DNA of 64,000 nt from contig NZ_LYMK01000012.1 of NCBI RefSeq assembly GCF_002157355.1, positions 1-64,000 of the forward strand, written 5' to 3'. Source of the stretch: Variovorax sp. JS1663 (GTDB lineage Bacteria > Pseudomonadota > Gammaproteobacteria > Burkholderiales > Burkholderiaceae_C). Position 1 is the first letter of the stretch; each line of letters starts with the position of its first letter. Under the pieces are notes generated by a model. That model searched no databases. It saw only the letters and a list, made by a program, of their open reading frames with translations, and was not told the DNA's origin. Below are positions 37,954 through 49,280 of the stretch, piece by piece. The translations under genes and the position numbers were made by a program.

Positions 37954-39504
37954 TCAGGAACGGCTGGGCAGGATGTCCAGCAGGGCGGCCGGCCATTGGC
38001 TGCGGCGCGCCCACTGGCGCATGGCCTCGATGTCGGTGGCGATGAAGTGGTCCTGGTCGATGAAGGCCACGCGCCCGCGGATGGCGGCGAATTCGGCTTC
38101 GAGCAAGGCCGAGCTTTTCGGGCCACGCTTCAGCTCGATGCCTTGTGCAGCAGCCATGGCCTCGATGCCCACGACCACCGCCGTGTTCTGCACCATTTCC
38201 GCGAGGCGCCGCGCAGCGAAGGTGGCCATCGACACGTGGTCCTCCTGGTTGGCCGAGGTGGGCAGGCTGTCCACGCTGGCCGGATGGGCGAGCGACTTGT
38301 TCTCGGAAGCGAGCGACGCGGCCGTGACCTGGGCGATCATGAAGCCGGAGTTGACGCCGCCGTCGCGCACCAGGAAGGGCGGCAGGCCCGAGAGCCCGCT
38401 GTCCAGCAGCAGGGCCATGCGGCGCTCGCTGATGGCGCCGATCTCGGCCACGGCCAGCGCGATGATGTCGGCCGCGAAGGCCACCGGCTCGGCGTGGAAG
38501 TTGCCGCCCGAGATCACGTCGCCGTTGTCGAAGACCAGCGGGTTGTCGGAGGCCGCGTTCGCCTCGATGCGCAGTACGCGCGCGGCGTGCGCGAGGTTGT
38601 CGAGGCAGGCGCCCATGACCTGGGGCACGCAGCGGATGGAATACGGGTCCTGCACGCGGCCGCAGTCGGCGTGCGAGGGAATGATCTCGCTGCCTTCGAG
38701 CAGCGTGCGCACCGCGGCGGCGACCGCGATCTGCCCGGGTTGGCCGCGCGCCGCGTGGATGCGGGCGTCGAAGGGCTTGATGGAGCCCTGGATCGCCTCG
38801 AGCGAAAGCGCACCGGCCATCAGGCCGGCGGCGAACACGTCTTCGGCGCCGAAGAGGCCCGCCAGCGCGAGCGCCGTGGAGACCTGCGTGCCGTTGAGCA
38901 GGGCCAGCCCTTCCTTGGGGCCGAGAACGAAGGGCTTGAGCCCGATGCGCGCAAGCGCCACGGCGCCGCCGATTACCTCGCCTTCGGGCGTCGTGACCTC
39001 GCCCTCGCCGATCAGCACGCAGGCCAGGTGCGCCAGCGGCGCCAGGTCGCCCGAGGCGCCGACGGAGCCCTTGGACGGGATGCGAGGCAGCAGGCCCGCG
39101 TTGTGCAGGGCCAGAAGCGCATCGACGATCTCCGGCGCGATGCCCGAATGGCCACGCGCCAGGCTCACCGCCTTGGTCGCGAGCACCAGGCGCACCACGC
39201 CGTCCGGCAGCGCTTCGCCTGTCCCGGCGCTGTGCGACAGCACCAGGTTGCGCTGCAGCTCGGCCAGCCGCTCGTGCGGGATGATGGTCTGGGCCAGCTT
39301 GCCGAAGCCGGTGTTGATGCCATAGACCACCTCGCCGGCATCGACGATGCGGCGCACCGTGGCCTGTGCGGCCAGCAGGCCCGCGCGGGCCGAGGGCGCG
39401 AGCGCGAGCTGCACGCCGCCGGCGTGCACGCGGCGCAGTGCGGCGAGCTCGACCTCGCCGGGGACGAGCACCAGCGGTTCGGTGGAGGAAGCTTTGTCGT
39501 TCAT
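37954..39504 (-). CDS. hutH: Histidine ammonia-lyase
   Basis: Deaminates histidine to urocanate, the first hut step. 516 residues. The MIO cofactor forms from Ala150-Ser151-Gly152 in [14 protein letters not shown], with the supporting YGINTGFG (Tyr61) and QDPYSIRC motifs. The ATG at 39504 is chosen over an upstream start at 39525, which would place the operator inside the gene. A HutC-type operator overlaps its ribosome-binding region (39513-39526), so the enzyme is directly repressed until urocanate builds up. Confidence 0.97.
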   Translation of the reverse strand: MNDKASSTEPLVLVPGEVELAALRRVHAGGVQLALAPSARAGLLAAQATVRRIVDAGEVVYGINTGFGKLAQTIIPHERLAELQRNLVLSHSAGTGEALPDGVVRLVLATKAVSLARGHSGIAPEIVDALLALHNAGLLPRIPSKGSVGASGDLAPLAHLACVLIGEGEVTTPEGEVIGGAVALARIGLKPFVLGPKEGLALLNGTQVSTALALAGLFGAEDVFAAGLMAGALSLEAIQGSIKPFDARIHAARGQPGQIAVAAAVRTLLEGSEIIPSHADCGRVQDPYSIRCVPQVMGACLDNLAHAARVLRIEANAASDNPLVFDNGDVISGGNFHAEPVAFAADIIALAVAEIGAISERRMALLLDSGLSGLPPFLVRDGGVNSGFMIAQVTAASLASENKSLAHPASVDSLPTSANQEDHVSMATFAARRLAEMVQNTAVVVGIEAMAAAQGIELKRGPKSSALLEAEFAAIRGRVAFIDQDHFIATDIEAMRQWARRSQWPAALLDILPSRS

Positions 39505-39512
39505 TCGTTGGT

Positions 39513-39526
39513 CCTGTCTATACAAG
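39513..39526. promoter_or_regulatory. HutC operator before hutH
   Basis: CCTGTCTATACAAG, an imperfect palindrome of the TGTATATACA type recognised by HutC. It sits 9-22 bases before the hutH ATG and includes part of its ribosome-binding site, in the 60-base gap after hutC. Proposed from similarity to the perfect palindrome at 43082 and known HutC sites. Confidence 0.6.
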
Positions 39527-39564
39527 TGACGGCGTGCGAGGCGCAGGGTCCTGGTTCGCGGTGG

Positions 39565-40356
39565 TCAGCCGAAACTCGGGTTGCCGTCGGCCCGGAAGCG
39601 GCTGCCCAGCCGGTAGCGCGAGGCCGGGTGCAGGCAGCGCACCATGGTCACCGGAGTGGTGCGCGTCCAGGTGCGGCGTGTGAGCAGCAGGCAGGGGTCG
39701 TTGGCCGGCATGTCCAGGCGCTCGGCCTGTTCGGCCGTGGGCAGCACGGCATCGACCACGTGCTCGATCTGGTCGAAGGGCACGTTGCGCACCAGGTACT
39801 CGCTGGGCGACATGGCGGAGAAGTCCTGGTCGAGGAAGGCCGGCACCACGCGCGGGTTGACGTGGCGGTCCTCCAGTTGCACGGGCAGGTTGTTCTCCAG
39901 GTGCAGGCACACGGTGTGGAAGACCGACTCGCCGGGCCGCAGGTCCAGCCACACGGCCACGTCGGGCGAGGCGGCGATGCGCTCGGCCACCAGGAACTTG
40001 CAGCGGTAGTCGTGTCCGCGGGCGCGGATCTCGCTCGCGATGTTGGCGATCTGCAGCAGGGTGGACTGCGGCTTGTCCTCGGCCACGAAGCTGCCCACGC
40101 CGGCCACGCGCACGATGCGGCCCTGCTCCATCAGCTCGCGCAGGGCGCGGTTGACGGTCATGCGCGCAACGCCGAACTGGGCGACCAGCTCGCTTTCCGA
40201 GGGCAGGCGGTGGCCGGCGGGCCAGGAGCCGTCCTGGATCTTGTGGGTGATGAAGGACTTGACCTGCTCGTAGAGCGCCAGGGCGGGCTGCACCGGCGCG
40301 CCCGCCGCCGGGCGCTGCGCGGGCTTGCTGTTGCGGTGCTTTCCGGAGGCGCTCAT
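39565..40356 (-). CDS. hutC: Histidine utilisation repressor (GntR/UTRA family)
   Basis: 263 residues. A GntR-type winged helix spans about residues 28-92 (LYEQVKSFITHKIQDGSWPA; RLPSESELVAQFGVARMTVN; GVGSFVAE), followed by a UTRA ligand domain (about 110-250) with HVNPRVVPAFLDQDFSAMSP. HutC family members bind urocanate and release the operator. The ATG at 40356 has AAGGAC upstream and lies 11 bases after the ABC ATPase gene, so the importer and repressor are one unit and the repressor likely controls its own expression through the palindrome at 43082. Confidence 0.95.
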   Translation of the reverse strand: MSASGKHRNSKPAQRPAAGAPVQPALALYEQVKSFITHKIQDGSWPAGHRLPSESELVAQFGVARMTVNRALRELMEQGRIVRVAGVGSFVAEDKPQSTLLQIANIASEIRARGHDYRCKFLVAERIAASPDVAVWLDLRPGESVFHTVCLHLENNLPVQLEDRHVNPRVVPAFLDQDFSAMSPSEYLVRNVPFDQIEHVVDAVLPTAEQAERLDMPANDPCLLLTRRTWTRTTPVTMVRCLHPASRYRLGSRFRADGNPSFG

Positions 40357-40367
40357 CTTGTCCTTCT

Positions 40368-41150
40368 TCAGTGCTCGGCCGCGGCCATGGACTCGGCCCG
40401 GATTTCCTCGGTCAGCCGGGCCTTGATCTCCATGAACTCGGGCGAGGTCTTGATCGTGTAGTGACGCGGATGCCCGAAGTCCACGGCGATCTCGCTCTTG
40501 ATGCGGCCCGGGCGCGCGCTGAACACCGCGACCCGGTTGGCCATGAAGATGGCCTCGTCGATATCGTGCGTGACGAAGAGCACGGTCTTCTGCGCCGATT
40601 CCCAGATGCCCAGCAGCAGCTCCTGCATCAGCACGCGGGTCTGGTTGTCGAGCGCGCCGAAGGGCTCGTCGAGCAGCAGGATCTTGGGGTCGTTGGCCAG
40701 GGCGCGCGCGATCGCGGTGCGCTGTTGCATGCCGCCGGAGAGCTGCTTCGGGTAGTGGTTCTCGAAGCCGCGCAGGCCGACCTTGGCGATGAAGTAGTCG
40801 CTGCGCTCCTTCTGCTGCGCCTCGCCCATGCCGCGCTCGCGCAGGCCGAAGCGGATGTTCTGCGCGATGGTCAGCCAGGGGAAGAGCGTGTAGCTCTGGA
40901 ACACCATGCCGCGGTCGGCGCCCGGCCCCTCGATGGGCTGGCCGTCGAGCAGCACGCGGCCTTCGCTCGGATCGTCCAGGCCGGCGACGATGCGCAGCAG
41001 CGTGGACTTGCCGCAGCCCGAGGGGCCGAGGATGGTGACGAAGTCGTTCTCGCGCACTTCGAAGTCGATGGGCAAGAGCGCCTGCGTGCGCTGGCCCTTG
41101 TTGCCGGTGAAGGTGCGGGAAACGCCGCGGATCGAAAGCTGGCTTTGCAT
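40368..41150 (-). CDS. ABC transporter ATPase, NitT/TauT type, hut-linked
   Basis: 260 residues from the ATG at 41150, which shares a base with the permease stop (TGATG). Walker [10 protein letters not shown], signature LSGGM, Walker B ILLLDEP and the H-loop TH are all present; the architecture matches SsuB/TauB-type ATPases. It powers the permease and binding protein next to it. Its place in front of hutC and the hut enzymes suggests import of histidine, urocanate or a related imidazole. Confidence 0.93.
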   Translation of the reverse strand: MQSQLSIRGVSRTFTGNKGQRTQALLPIDFEVRENDFVTILGPSGCGKSTLLRIVAGLDDPSEGRVLLDGQPIEGPGADRGMVFQSYTLFPWLTIAQNIRFGLRERGMGEAQQKERSDYFIAKVGLRGFENHYPKQLSGGMQQRTAIARALANDPKILLLDEPFGALDNQTRVLMQELLLGIWESAQKTVLFVTHDIDEAIFMANRVAVFSARPGRIKSEIAVDFGHPRHYTIKTSPEFMEIKARLTEEIRAESMAAAEH

Positions 41151-42016
41151 CACAGGGCACTCCACGCGAACAGGCGACGGTTGAGGAATTTGAAGGCGAA
41201 GTCCGAGACCAGCCCGATCACGCCGATGACGATGATCCCGAAGATGATCTGGCCGGTGTTCAGCAGCGCCTGGCTGTCGGTGATCATGTGGCCGATGCCG
41301 GACGAGGAGCCGATGAGCTCCGCCACGATCACGTAGGTCCAGGCCCAGCCCAGCACCAGGCGCAGCGTCTCGGCGATGCCGGGCGCGGCGCCCGGGATCA
41401 GCACCCGCGCGACGATGCCGCGGCTGTTCGCACCCAGCGTGTAGGCCGCCTCCACCAGGTCACGCCGCGCGCCACCCACGGTGACGGCGACCATCAGCGT
41501 GATCTGGAACACCGAGCCGATGAAGATCACCAGCAGCTTCTGCGCTTCGCCGATGCCGGCCCAGAGGATCAGCAAGGGGATGAAGGCCGAGGCCGGCAGG
41601 TAGCGGCAGAAGGAGACGAAGGGCTCGAAGAAGGCCTCGACGCTCTTCCAGGTGCCCATCGCGATCCCGAGCGGTACGGCGATGACCGCGGCCAGCACGA
41701 AGCCGCCGACCACGCGCCACACGGTCATCCCGATGTCGTGGATGAAGTTGAACTCGGTGAAGAGCAGGTAGCCTTCCTTCACCATCGTGACCGGGCTGGC
41801 CAGGAAGGTCGGCGACACGAAGCCGCCGAGCGTGAACGCGGCCCAGACCAGCACGAAGACGACGAAGAAGCCCAGGCCGAGCAGCCAGCGTGCGCGCGCG
41901 CCGACGGGCTCGAGCGGGGCCAGCGCGCGGCGCCTGCGCGCCGCAACCGGGGCCGGCATCTGCAGGGAAGGCGCGGACATCGGCTTGGGGGTGTTCATGA
42001 CAGGCGTCGCGTCCAT
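41150..42016 (-). CDS. ABC transporter permease, NitT/TauT type, hut-linked
   Basis: 288 residues with a proline/alanine-rich N-terminal extension (about 40 residues) and six predicted helices. The EAA-type coupling loop is GARRDLVEAAYTLGANSRGI. SsuC/TauC-like landmarks include AELIGSSSGIGHMITDS. The start at 42016 is taken; an in-frame ATG at 41998 is also possible. It lies 7 bases after the binding-protein gene and overlaps the ATPase. Confidence 0.92.
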   Translation of the reverse strand: MDATPVMNTPKPMSAPSLQMPAPVAARRRRALAPLEPVGARARWLLGLGFFVVFVLVWAAFTLGGFVSPTFLASPVTMVKEGYLLFTEFNFIHDIGMTVWRVVGGFVLAAVIAVPLGIAMGTWKSVEAFFEPFVSFCRYLPASAFIPLLILWAGIGEAQKLLVIFIGSVFQITLMVAVTVGGARRDLVEAAYTLGANSRGIVARVLIPGAAPGIAETLRLVLGWAWTYVIVAELIGSSSGIGHMITDSQALLNTGQIIFGIIVIGVIGLVSDFAFKFLNRRLFAWSAL

Positions 42017-42023
42017 GGCGGGC

Positions 42024-42989
42024 TTACTTGATGTAGCTGGTGTCGAAGGTGGCGGCGAGGTCGTCGGGCGCCTTGCGGATGACGCCGGACTCCAGCAGGA
42101 TCGCCTGCGCGTCCTTCATGAAGGGCGTGATCTCGCTGGCGAAAAACTTCTGGTTGGCCGCGCGGTCGGACCAGCGCAGGTAGGCCGAGGACTTGGCGAA
42201 CTGCTCGCCGCTCTGCTTGACCGCGGCGCCCATCAGCTCGTTGGACTTGGCGGGCTCGGCCTTGATCATGTCGATGGCATCGAAGTACGCGTCGGCCAGC
42301 GCCTTGGCGGCCTTGCCGTTGGCCTTGAGCCAGGTGGGCGCGCAGCCGACGGTGTCCATGACCATCGGGTAGTCGAGGGTGGTGGCGAGGATCTTGCCGG
42401 CCTGCGGGTTGGCGCGCACCGTGGAAAGGTACGGCTCGTAGGTCATGGCGGCATCGTTCTGGCCGGAGACGAAGGCCTGCGCGGCGGGCTGCGGCTCGAG
42501 CGAGACCAGCTTCACGTCCTTCATGCTCATGCCGTTCTTGCTGAGCATCCAGGCCAGTCCGAAGTAGGGCGCGGTGCCGGGTGCGCTGACGCCGATGGCC
42601 TTGCCCTTGAGGTCGGCGAAGCTCTTGACGTCGTTGCGCACGGCCAGGCCGTCGGCGCCGTAGGACTTGTCCATCTGGAAGATCTGGACGATGGGCACGC
42701 CATTGGCATTCCAGGCCACGTGGGTTTCGACGGTGGTGGCCGCGCACTGGATGGCGCCGGAAGCCAGGGCGAGGTGGCGGTCCTTCTGCGGGATCATGCG
42801 CAGCTCGACGTCGAGCCCGTGCTTCTTGAAGATGCCGGCCTTGTCGGCCAGCGAGAGGGGTGCGAAGCCGGTCCAGCCGGACATGCCCAGCACGATCCTG
42901 GTTTCCTGGGCCTGCGCGTTTGCCGCCATGCCTGCCATGCATGCGGCAGCCGCCAGCAGCGAGGCGATTTTTCCGAGCGTCCTGACCAT
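42024..42989 (-). CDS. ABC transporter substrate-binding protein, NitT/TauT type, hut-linked
   Basis: 321 residues with a Sec signal (GKIASLLAAAACMAGMAANA) and the NMT1/SsuA-like fold (IVLGMSGWTGFAPLSLADKA; ADLKGKAIGVSAPGTAPYFG; QPAAQAFVSGQNDAAMTYEP). First gene of the hut-linked importer; the HutC-type palindrome at 43082 lies about 95 bases upstream, so its expression is probably induced by urocanate. The ligand is predicted to be histidine, urocanate or another hut substrate. Confidence 0.9.
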   Translation of the reverse strand: MVRTLGKIASLLAAAACMAGMAANAQAQETRIVLGMSGWTGFAPLSLADKAGIFKKHGLDVELRMIPQKDRHLALASGAIQCAATTVETHVAWNANGVPIVQIFQMDKSYGADGLAVRNDVKSFADLKGKAIGVSAPGTAPYFGLAWMLSKNGMSMKDVKLVSLEPQPAAQAFVSGQNDAAMTYEPYLSTVRANPQAGKILATTLDYPMVMDTVGCAPTWLKANGKAAKALADAYFDAIDMIKAEPAKSNELMGAAVKQSGEQFAKSSAYLRWSDRAANQKFFASEITPFMKDAQAILLESGVIRKAPDDLAATFDTSYIK

Positions 42990-43081
42990 CGAGGGTTCTC
43001 CTGTAGCGTTTCAAACATCTTCGGCTCGCCGCGCCGGGGCGTCCGGCTTCAGCATGGGCCGAGTTTTGTTCACCGCGCCGC

Positions 43082-43097
43082 ACCTGTATATACAGGT
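43082..43097. promoter_or_regulatory. HutC operator before the hut-linked importer
   Basis: ACCTGTATATACAGGT, a perfect 16-base palindrome with the TGTATATACA core of HutC sites. It lies about 95 bases upstream of the binding-protein start, suited to control of the importer-hutC transcript. Confidence 0.7.
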
Positions 43098-43174
43098 TAA
43101 CCCCGAATTGAAGACCAAGTCAGGTGCTTTCCCGCTCCTTGATAGTGCACGGGGCGGTTCTTTTGGGCTGTACG

Positions 43175-43186
43175 CTGTCTAGACAG
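43175..43186. promoter_or_regulatory. Second palindrome in the hut-recQ gap
   Basis: CTGTCTAGACAG, a perfect 12-base palindrome about 90 bases from the HutC site. It resembles the TGTCTA half of the hutH operator, so it may be a weaker HutC site. The remainder of the 42990-43294 gap shows no gene. Confidence 0.45.
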
Positions 43187-43294
43187 GTGCATGCGGCGGC
43201 GAACGGCAGGAATCTAGCAACGGGTGTGCCAGCGGTCCGGGTCCGAATCCGCGCCGTCCGCATCGGAGACAATCCACTCCCGCGCGCACGGGAG

Positions 43295-45220
<1,926 letters not shown>

Positions 45221-45236
45221 ACCGTCCGCGCCGGCG

Positions 45237-46799
45237 TTACCGGCCCGACGACATCCCGATGACGCGGTTTTCGCGCACCGGCGCCCGCAGCAGGTAGCCT
45301 GCGCCCTGCGCCTCCGCCTTCATCTGTTCGGCCACAGCCGCCTTGGTCGATCCGGCCGCCGGGCACGCGCCCGTGCTAAGGAAGGTCAGCGCCGCCGCAA
45401 GCCGGGCCTCCGACGGATCACCCAGTGCGCGGTCGAAGTCGTCGGCCACGGCGCAGGTTGGCGCGAAGCCGTCGCCATAGTCTCCGGAACCCCGGTTGTT
45501 GACGCCCTGGAACTGGATCGAGAAATAGGTGGTGCCGCAGTTGTCCTGCGGGAAAAAGCCGTAGGGCTTGCCGCAGGTGGCGCCGCCGACCAGGTTCACG
45601 GTGACGCCCACGCCGCGCAGGCTGTTGATCACCGACTCGCTGGCGGAGCAGGTGTCCGGGCCGGCCAGTACGGTGACGCGCGACAGACCCAGGCGCGGCA
45701 GCGGCTGGCCGGATGGCGTGGAGAAGCCGCGCGACGTCACATGGAACGGCACGCTCGCCTGCGCGGGCGTGAGCCGGAAGGGGTTCTTGCCGTTGAACAC
45801 CAGGCGCTCGAACACGGCACCGGTGGTCGCAGCACCGCTGCTGACCATGGAAGCCAGTTCGCTGGCCACGTCGAGCAGGCCGCCGCCGTTGTAGCGCATG
45901 TCGATGACGAGGTCGACGATGCCTGCGTTCTGCAGTTGATTGACGGCAGCGATCAGCGCGGCCTCGGCGGTCGCGAGATGGTCGTTGAACTGCATGTAGC
46001 CCACCGGTCCGCTGGCGGTGGCGATGGTCTTCACGTTCTGGACCGGCGCGCGCTGGATGCGCGCGGCGACGAGGGAGAGCGTGCGCTCGGTTCCGTCGGG
46101 TGCGCGCACCCTGAGGCTGTGCGACTCGCCCTCACGCGTGGGAGACAGGCCGGCGTTGAGCCGCGCGGTGTCGGTGCCGCTGACGGCATCGATGCCGTCG
46201 ACCGCCAGGACGCGGGTGCCGCGCACGATGCCGGCCTGCGCCGCCGGAGAGTTCGCCTCCGTGTAGGCGACCCGGATGTCGCGCGGCGCGGAAGCGCTCA
46301 GGAAGGCCCATTCGATGCCATAGCCCACGTCGACACCGCTGCGCGAAAGCGCCTGGTACGCGGCCGTGTCCTGGGTGAAATGGAAGCGGTCCTTGGCACG
46401 GCCGGAGGCGGTGAGCTGGGGCGTCTTGAGCACGCTGAACCAGGCGATGGGCGTGGCGTAGTCGCCGGACCGCAAGGTGCGGGGCACCTCGTCGAACCAG
46501 AGGTAGGTCTCGTCGATCCAGCCGCGCAGCCAGCGCTTCTCGTCATCGAGGCTGCCACCGCGATCGGGAAAGGCGGCGCCGGTGTCCGGATCGATACCTG
46601 TGCGCGGGGCGGCGCACAGGCCGGCGACGCTGGACGATTCGACGATGGGCTCGTCGGACGCAGCCGGCTGCTGCTGTTGCTGCGGAGGCGCGGCCAGCGG
46701 CAGAAAGCCATCACCGCCGCCGCCTCCCCCACCGCCACATCCCGACAACGCTGCCGCGCACAAGGCCAACGCAGCCACGCGCTGCCATACGAACTCCAT
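45237..46799 (-). CDS. S41-family peptidase lipoprotein with PDZ domain
   Basis: 520 residues from the ATG at 46799 (GGGGGAG upstream). Lipoprotein signal with lipobox ALSGC (Cys21), followed by an eight-glycine run and a Gln-rich linker (PPQQQQQ). An N-terminal helical region and PDZ domain (IVRGTRVLAVDGIDAV) precede the S41 protease domain (VIDMRYNGGGLLDVASELAS; nucleophile Ser near residue 384 in TCSASES). C-terminal-processing-protease relatives degrade envelope proteins. Convergent with recQ; 47 bases downstream of the AAA+ gene on the same strand, so the two may be co-transcribed. Confidence 0.87.
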   Translation of the reverse strand: MEFVWQRVAALALCAAALSGCGGGGGGGGDGFLPLAAPPQQQQQPAASDEPIVESSSVAGLCAAPRTGIDPDTGAAFPDRGGSLDDEKRWLRGWIDETYLWFDEVPRTLRSGDYATPIAWFSVLKTPQLTASGRAKDRFHFTQDTAAYQALSRSGVDVGYGIEWAFLSASAPRDIRVAYTEANSPAAQAGIVRGTRVLAVDGIDAVSGTDTARLNAGLSPTREGESHSLRVRAPDGTERTLSLVAARIQRAPVQNVKTIATASGPVGYMQFNDHLATAEAALIAAVNQLQNAGIVDLVIDMRYNGGGLLDVASELASMVSSGAATTGAVFERLVFNGKNPFRLTPAQASVPFHVTSRGFSTPSGQPLPRLGLSRVTVLAGPDTCSASESVINSLRGVGVTVNLVGGATCGKPYGFFPQDNCGTTYFSIQFQGVNNRGSGDYGDGFAPTCAVADDFDRALGDPSEARLAAALTFLSTGACPAAGSTKAAVAEQMKAEAQGAGYLLRAPVRENRVIGMSSGR

Positions 46800-46846
46800 G
46801 CAGATCTCCCCCGCGCGCCGGTGCCAGGCGCGACTGAACGTGATGG

Positions 46847-49168
46847 CTAGTGAACGAAACCGATGCCGCGCGACTCGCGCACCTCGGGCTTGATGCGGTG
46901 CTCGGCCTCGAGCTGGTCCAGGAACTCGTCGGCAGAGAACGCGACCGCGAGGATATCGGTCTGGCGTTTCACGGCTGCGAAATCGCCGGGACACAACTGC
47001 GGCAGCCTGGCCAGCCGTTGCTGGACCTCGTCCGTCAGGCCAGCGGCATCGCCACCCAGCGCCTCGGTGACGAACATGCGCTCGCGCTGCGGTGCCGTCA
47101 TCGGCATGAACTTGATCTTGAAGGTGAAGCGGCGCAGTGCCGCCTGGTCCAACCGGTCGAGCAGGTTGGTCGTGCACACGAAGATGCCGTCGAAGCGCTC
47201 CATGCCCTGCAGCATCTCGTTGACCTCGGTGACTTCGTAGGTGCGCTGTGCGCCGCGGCGGTCCTGCAGGAAGCTGTCGGCCTCGTCGAGCAGGAGGATG
47301 GCCTTCTCGGCCTCGGCCTCCTTGAACATGGCGGCCATGTTCTGCTCGGTCTCGCCGACGTACTTGCTCATCAGGTCGCTCGCCTGCTTGATGATCAGCG
47401 GCCGGCCGATGGCCTTCGCGATGTGCTCGGCCAGCGCGGTCTTGCCGGTGCCGGGCGCGCCATAGAAGCACAGCGTGCCGTGGCCGCGCGCCTTGAGGGC
47501 CTCGACGATGCGCGGGATCTCGAAGCGGCTCTCGACGTTGAGCATGTCGAGGTCGTAGGTGGTGACGCTGCGGCGCACACCGAGGCCGTCGACCACGCCG
47601 AGCGCCAGGTCGGCATTGCGCAGCTGCCGCTCGATCAGGCTTTCGATCGAAGCGCCTTCGGACATGGCCAGTCCCGCGAAGCGCACCGCGGTGCGGATCT
47701 GCGCCGGCGTGAGGCCCTTGCGCGCCGCCAGCTTGGCGGTGAAGGCCTCGGACACCGTTACGCCCTCCAGCGTCCTGCGCACCAGTTGCTCGCGGGCGCC
47801 GGGCGGCGGCGACTTCAGCTCCAGGTGGTAGGCGAAGCGGCGCCGGAAGGCCGGGTCGATCTGCTCGATGCGATTGGTGACCCACAGGGTCGGCACCGCG
47901 TTCGACTCGAGGATCTGGTTGACCCAGGCCTTGCCGCTCACGCTGCCGCTGGCCGGCGCGGGTATCTGCTCGGCCCGCGCCATCAGCTGGGCGGCCTCGG
48001 TGCTGATGGGCGGGAACACGTCCTCCACCTCGTCGAAGAGCAAGGCCGCCTGGGCGCTGCCCTTGAGGAAGACCTGCGCGATCTGCAGCGACCGGTAGCG
48101 GTCGCGGCCGGAGAGCGAGTTGCCGTCGCGGTCGGCGTACTCGACCTCGAAGAGCTCGAGGCCAGCGGCCTGCGCCACCACTTTCGCCAGCTCGGTCTTG
48201 CCGGTGCCGGGCGGGCCGTAGAGCAGCACGTTGACCCCGGGCTCCTTGCGCGCCACGGCGGCGGCGAGCAGGGTGACGAGCATGCACGCCTCCTCCTGCA
48301 CGAAGCCGAAGTCCTGCACTGTGAGAGCGCTCTTCGCCGAAGGACGCGTGAACACCGCCATCAGCTCGTTGTGGTCGCGGTACTCGCGCATCAGCACCGG
48401 CGGCAGCTTCTCGCTGACCTTCATGAGGTCGGCCAGGTCGGTGATGTTGTGCTCGGAGATCAGGTTCTCGACCAGGCCGATGCGCTCCAGGCGCGAGCCG
48501 GCGCGCAGGGCCTCGCCCACGTCGCTGGCGTTGACGCCCGCCACCTCGGCGATCGCCGCATAGGCCTCGGGCGCGTTGTTGACCTTGAATTCGACCAGCA
48601 GCGAGCGCAGGTCGCGCTGGTAGCGCGCCAGGGTGCCGTAGAGCAGCAACGCGCGCTCGGCCTTGTTGAGCTGCAGCAGGCCGGCGAGCGCATCGATGTT
48701 CTTCTCGACCAGGGTGGACTGCTTGCGCAGCGCATGCGTGAGCCAGTCGCGCGTGACCGCGAGCACGGAAAGCAGGTCCTTGGGCTGGTCCTTGGCGTAT
48801 TCGTCCAGGTAGAAGAAGAGCGTGCCCTCTTCGTAGGGGCCGCGCCAGACGCCGTGGCGCTCCAGCAGGGTGCGGCCGTCGAACTGCTCCACCCCTTTCC
48901 ACACCTCGTTGCCGGCGCAGCGCCGCCCGAGGAATTCGCGCAGCCGCTGCAGCACCACCGCCGGCCAGACGAGGTGGCGGCCGGTGAGCGAGAGCAGGCC
49001 GTTGAGATCGCGCCGCACGTTGAAGCGCGGGCCCTGCTTGGCCGCGAGGGTGAGCACGAAGTGCGAGCACATGAGCTCGAGCACCGGTGCTTCCTTGAGT
49101 CCGGGCGACGGCAATGCATGACCGCGGGAAGCCGCGGCCACGACATCGGCACCGGAACGCTTGACCAT
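46847..49168 (-). CDS. Tandem AAA+ ATPase
   Basis: 773 residues from the ATG at 49168 (GGAGG upstream). An N-terminal region of about 290 residues has no recognised domain. Two AAA+ modules follow: the first with Walker A LLYGPPGTGKTEL (about 313-325) and Walker B LLFDEVED, the second with FYGAPGTGKTALA (about 566-578) and ILLLDEADSF, each followed by arginine-finger regions (FRRRFAYHLELK; LRRFTFKIKF). It resembles uncharacterised tandem AAA proteins rather than ClpA or FtsH; no protease domain is fused. Its role is unknown. The adjacent S41 peptidase is periplasmic, so a direct ATPase-protease partnership is unlikely. Confidence 0.82.
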   Translation of the reverse strand: MVKRSGADVVAAASRGHALPSPGLKEAPVLELMCSHFVLTLAAKQGPRFNVRRDLNGLLSLTGRHLVWPAVVLQRLREFLGRRCAGNEVWKGVEQFDGRTLLERHGVWRGPYEEGTLFFYLDEYAKDQPKDLLSVLAVTRDWLTHALRKQSTLVEKNIDALAGLLQLNKAERALLLYGTLARYQRDLRSLLVEFKVNNAPEAYAAIAEVAGVNASDVGEALRAGSRLERIGLVENLISEHNITDLADLMKVSEKLPPVLMREYRDHNELMAVFTRPSAKSALTVQDFGFVQEEACMLVTLLAAAVARKEPGVNVLLYGPPGTGKTELAKVVAQAAGLELFEVEYADRDGNSLSGRDRYRSLQIAQVFLKGSAQAALLFDEVEDVFPPISTEAAQLMARAEQIPAPASGSVSGKAWVNQILESNAVPTLWVTNRIEQIDPAFRRRFAYHLELKSPPPGAREQLVRRTLEGVTVSEAFTAKLAARKGLTPAQIRTAVRFAGLAMSEGASIESLIERQLRNADLALGVVDGLGVRRSVTTYDLDMLNVESRFEIPRIVEALKARGHGTLCFYGAPGTGKTALAEHIAKAIGRPLIIKQASDLMSKYVGETEQNMAAMFKEAEAEKAILLLDEADSFLQDRRGAQRTYEVTEVNEMLQGMERFDGIFVCTTNLLDRLDQAALRRFTFKIKFMPMTAPQRERMFVTEALGGDAAGLTDEVQQRLARLPQLCPGDFAAVKRQTDILAVAFSADEFLDQLEAEHRIKPEVRESRGIGFVH

Positions 49169-49280
49169 CGAGCAACCTCCAGCTAGGAGAATCGGGAATT
49201 GATCGCGACCATAGCGCAGACTTTTGGCTTCGGGAAGTCTCGGGGAGGGTAAAAACCCGGATGTTGCGATTCCGTCCACA

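Noticed and set aside
46799..46847. AAA+ ATPase plus S41 peptidase as an ATP-dependent protease pair
   Set aside because: The peptidase is a lipoprotein with a secretion signal, so it is on the other side of the membrane from the ATPase.
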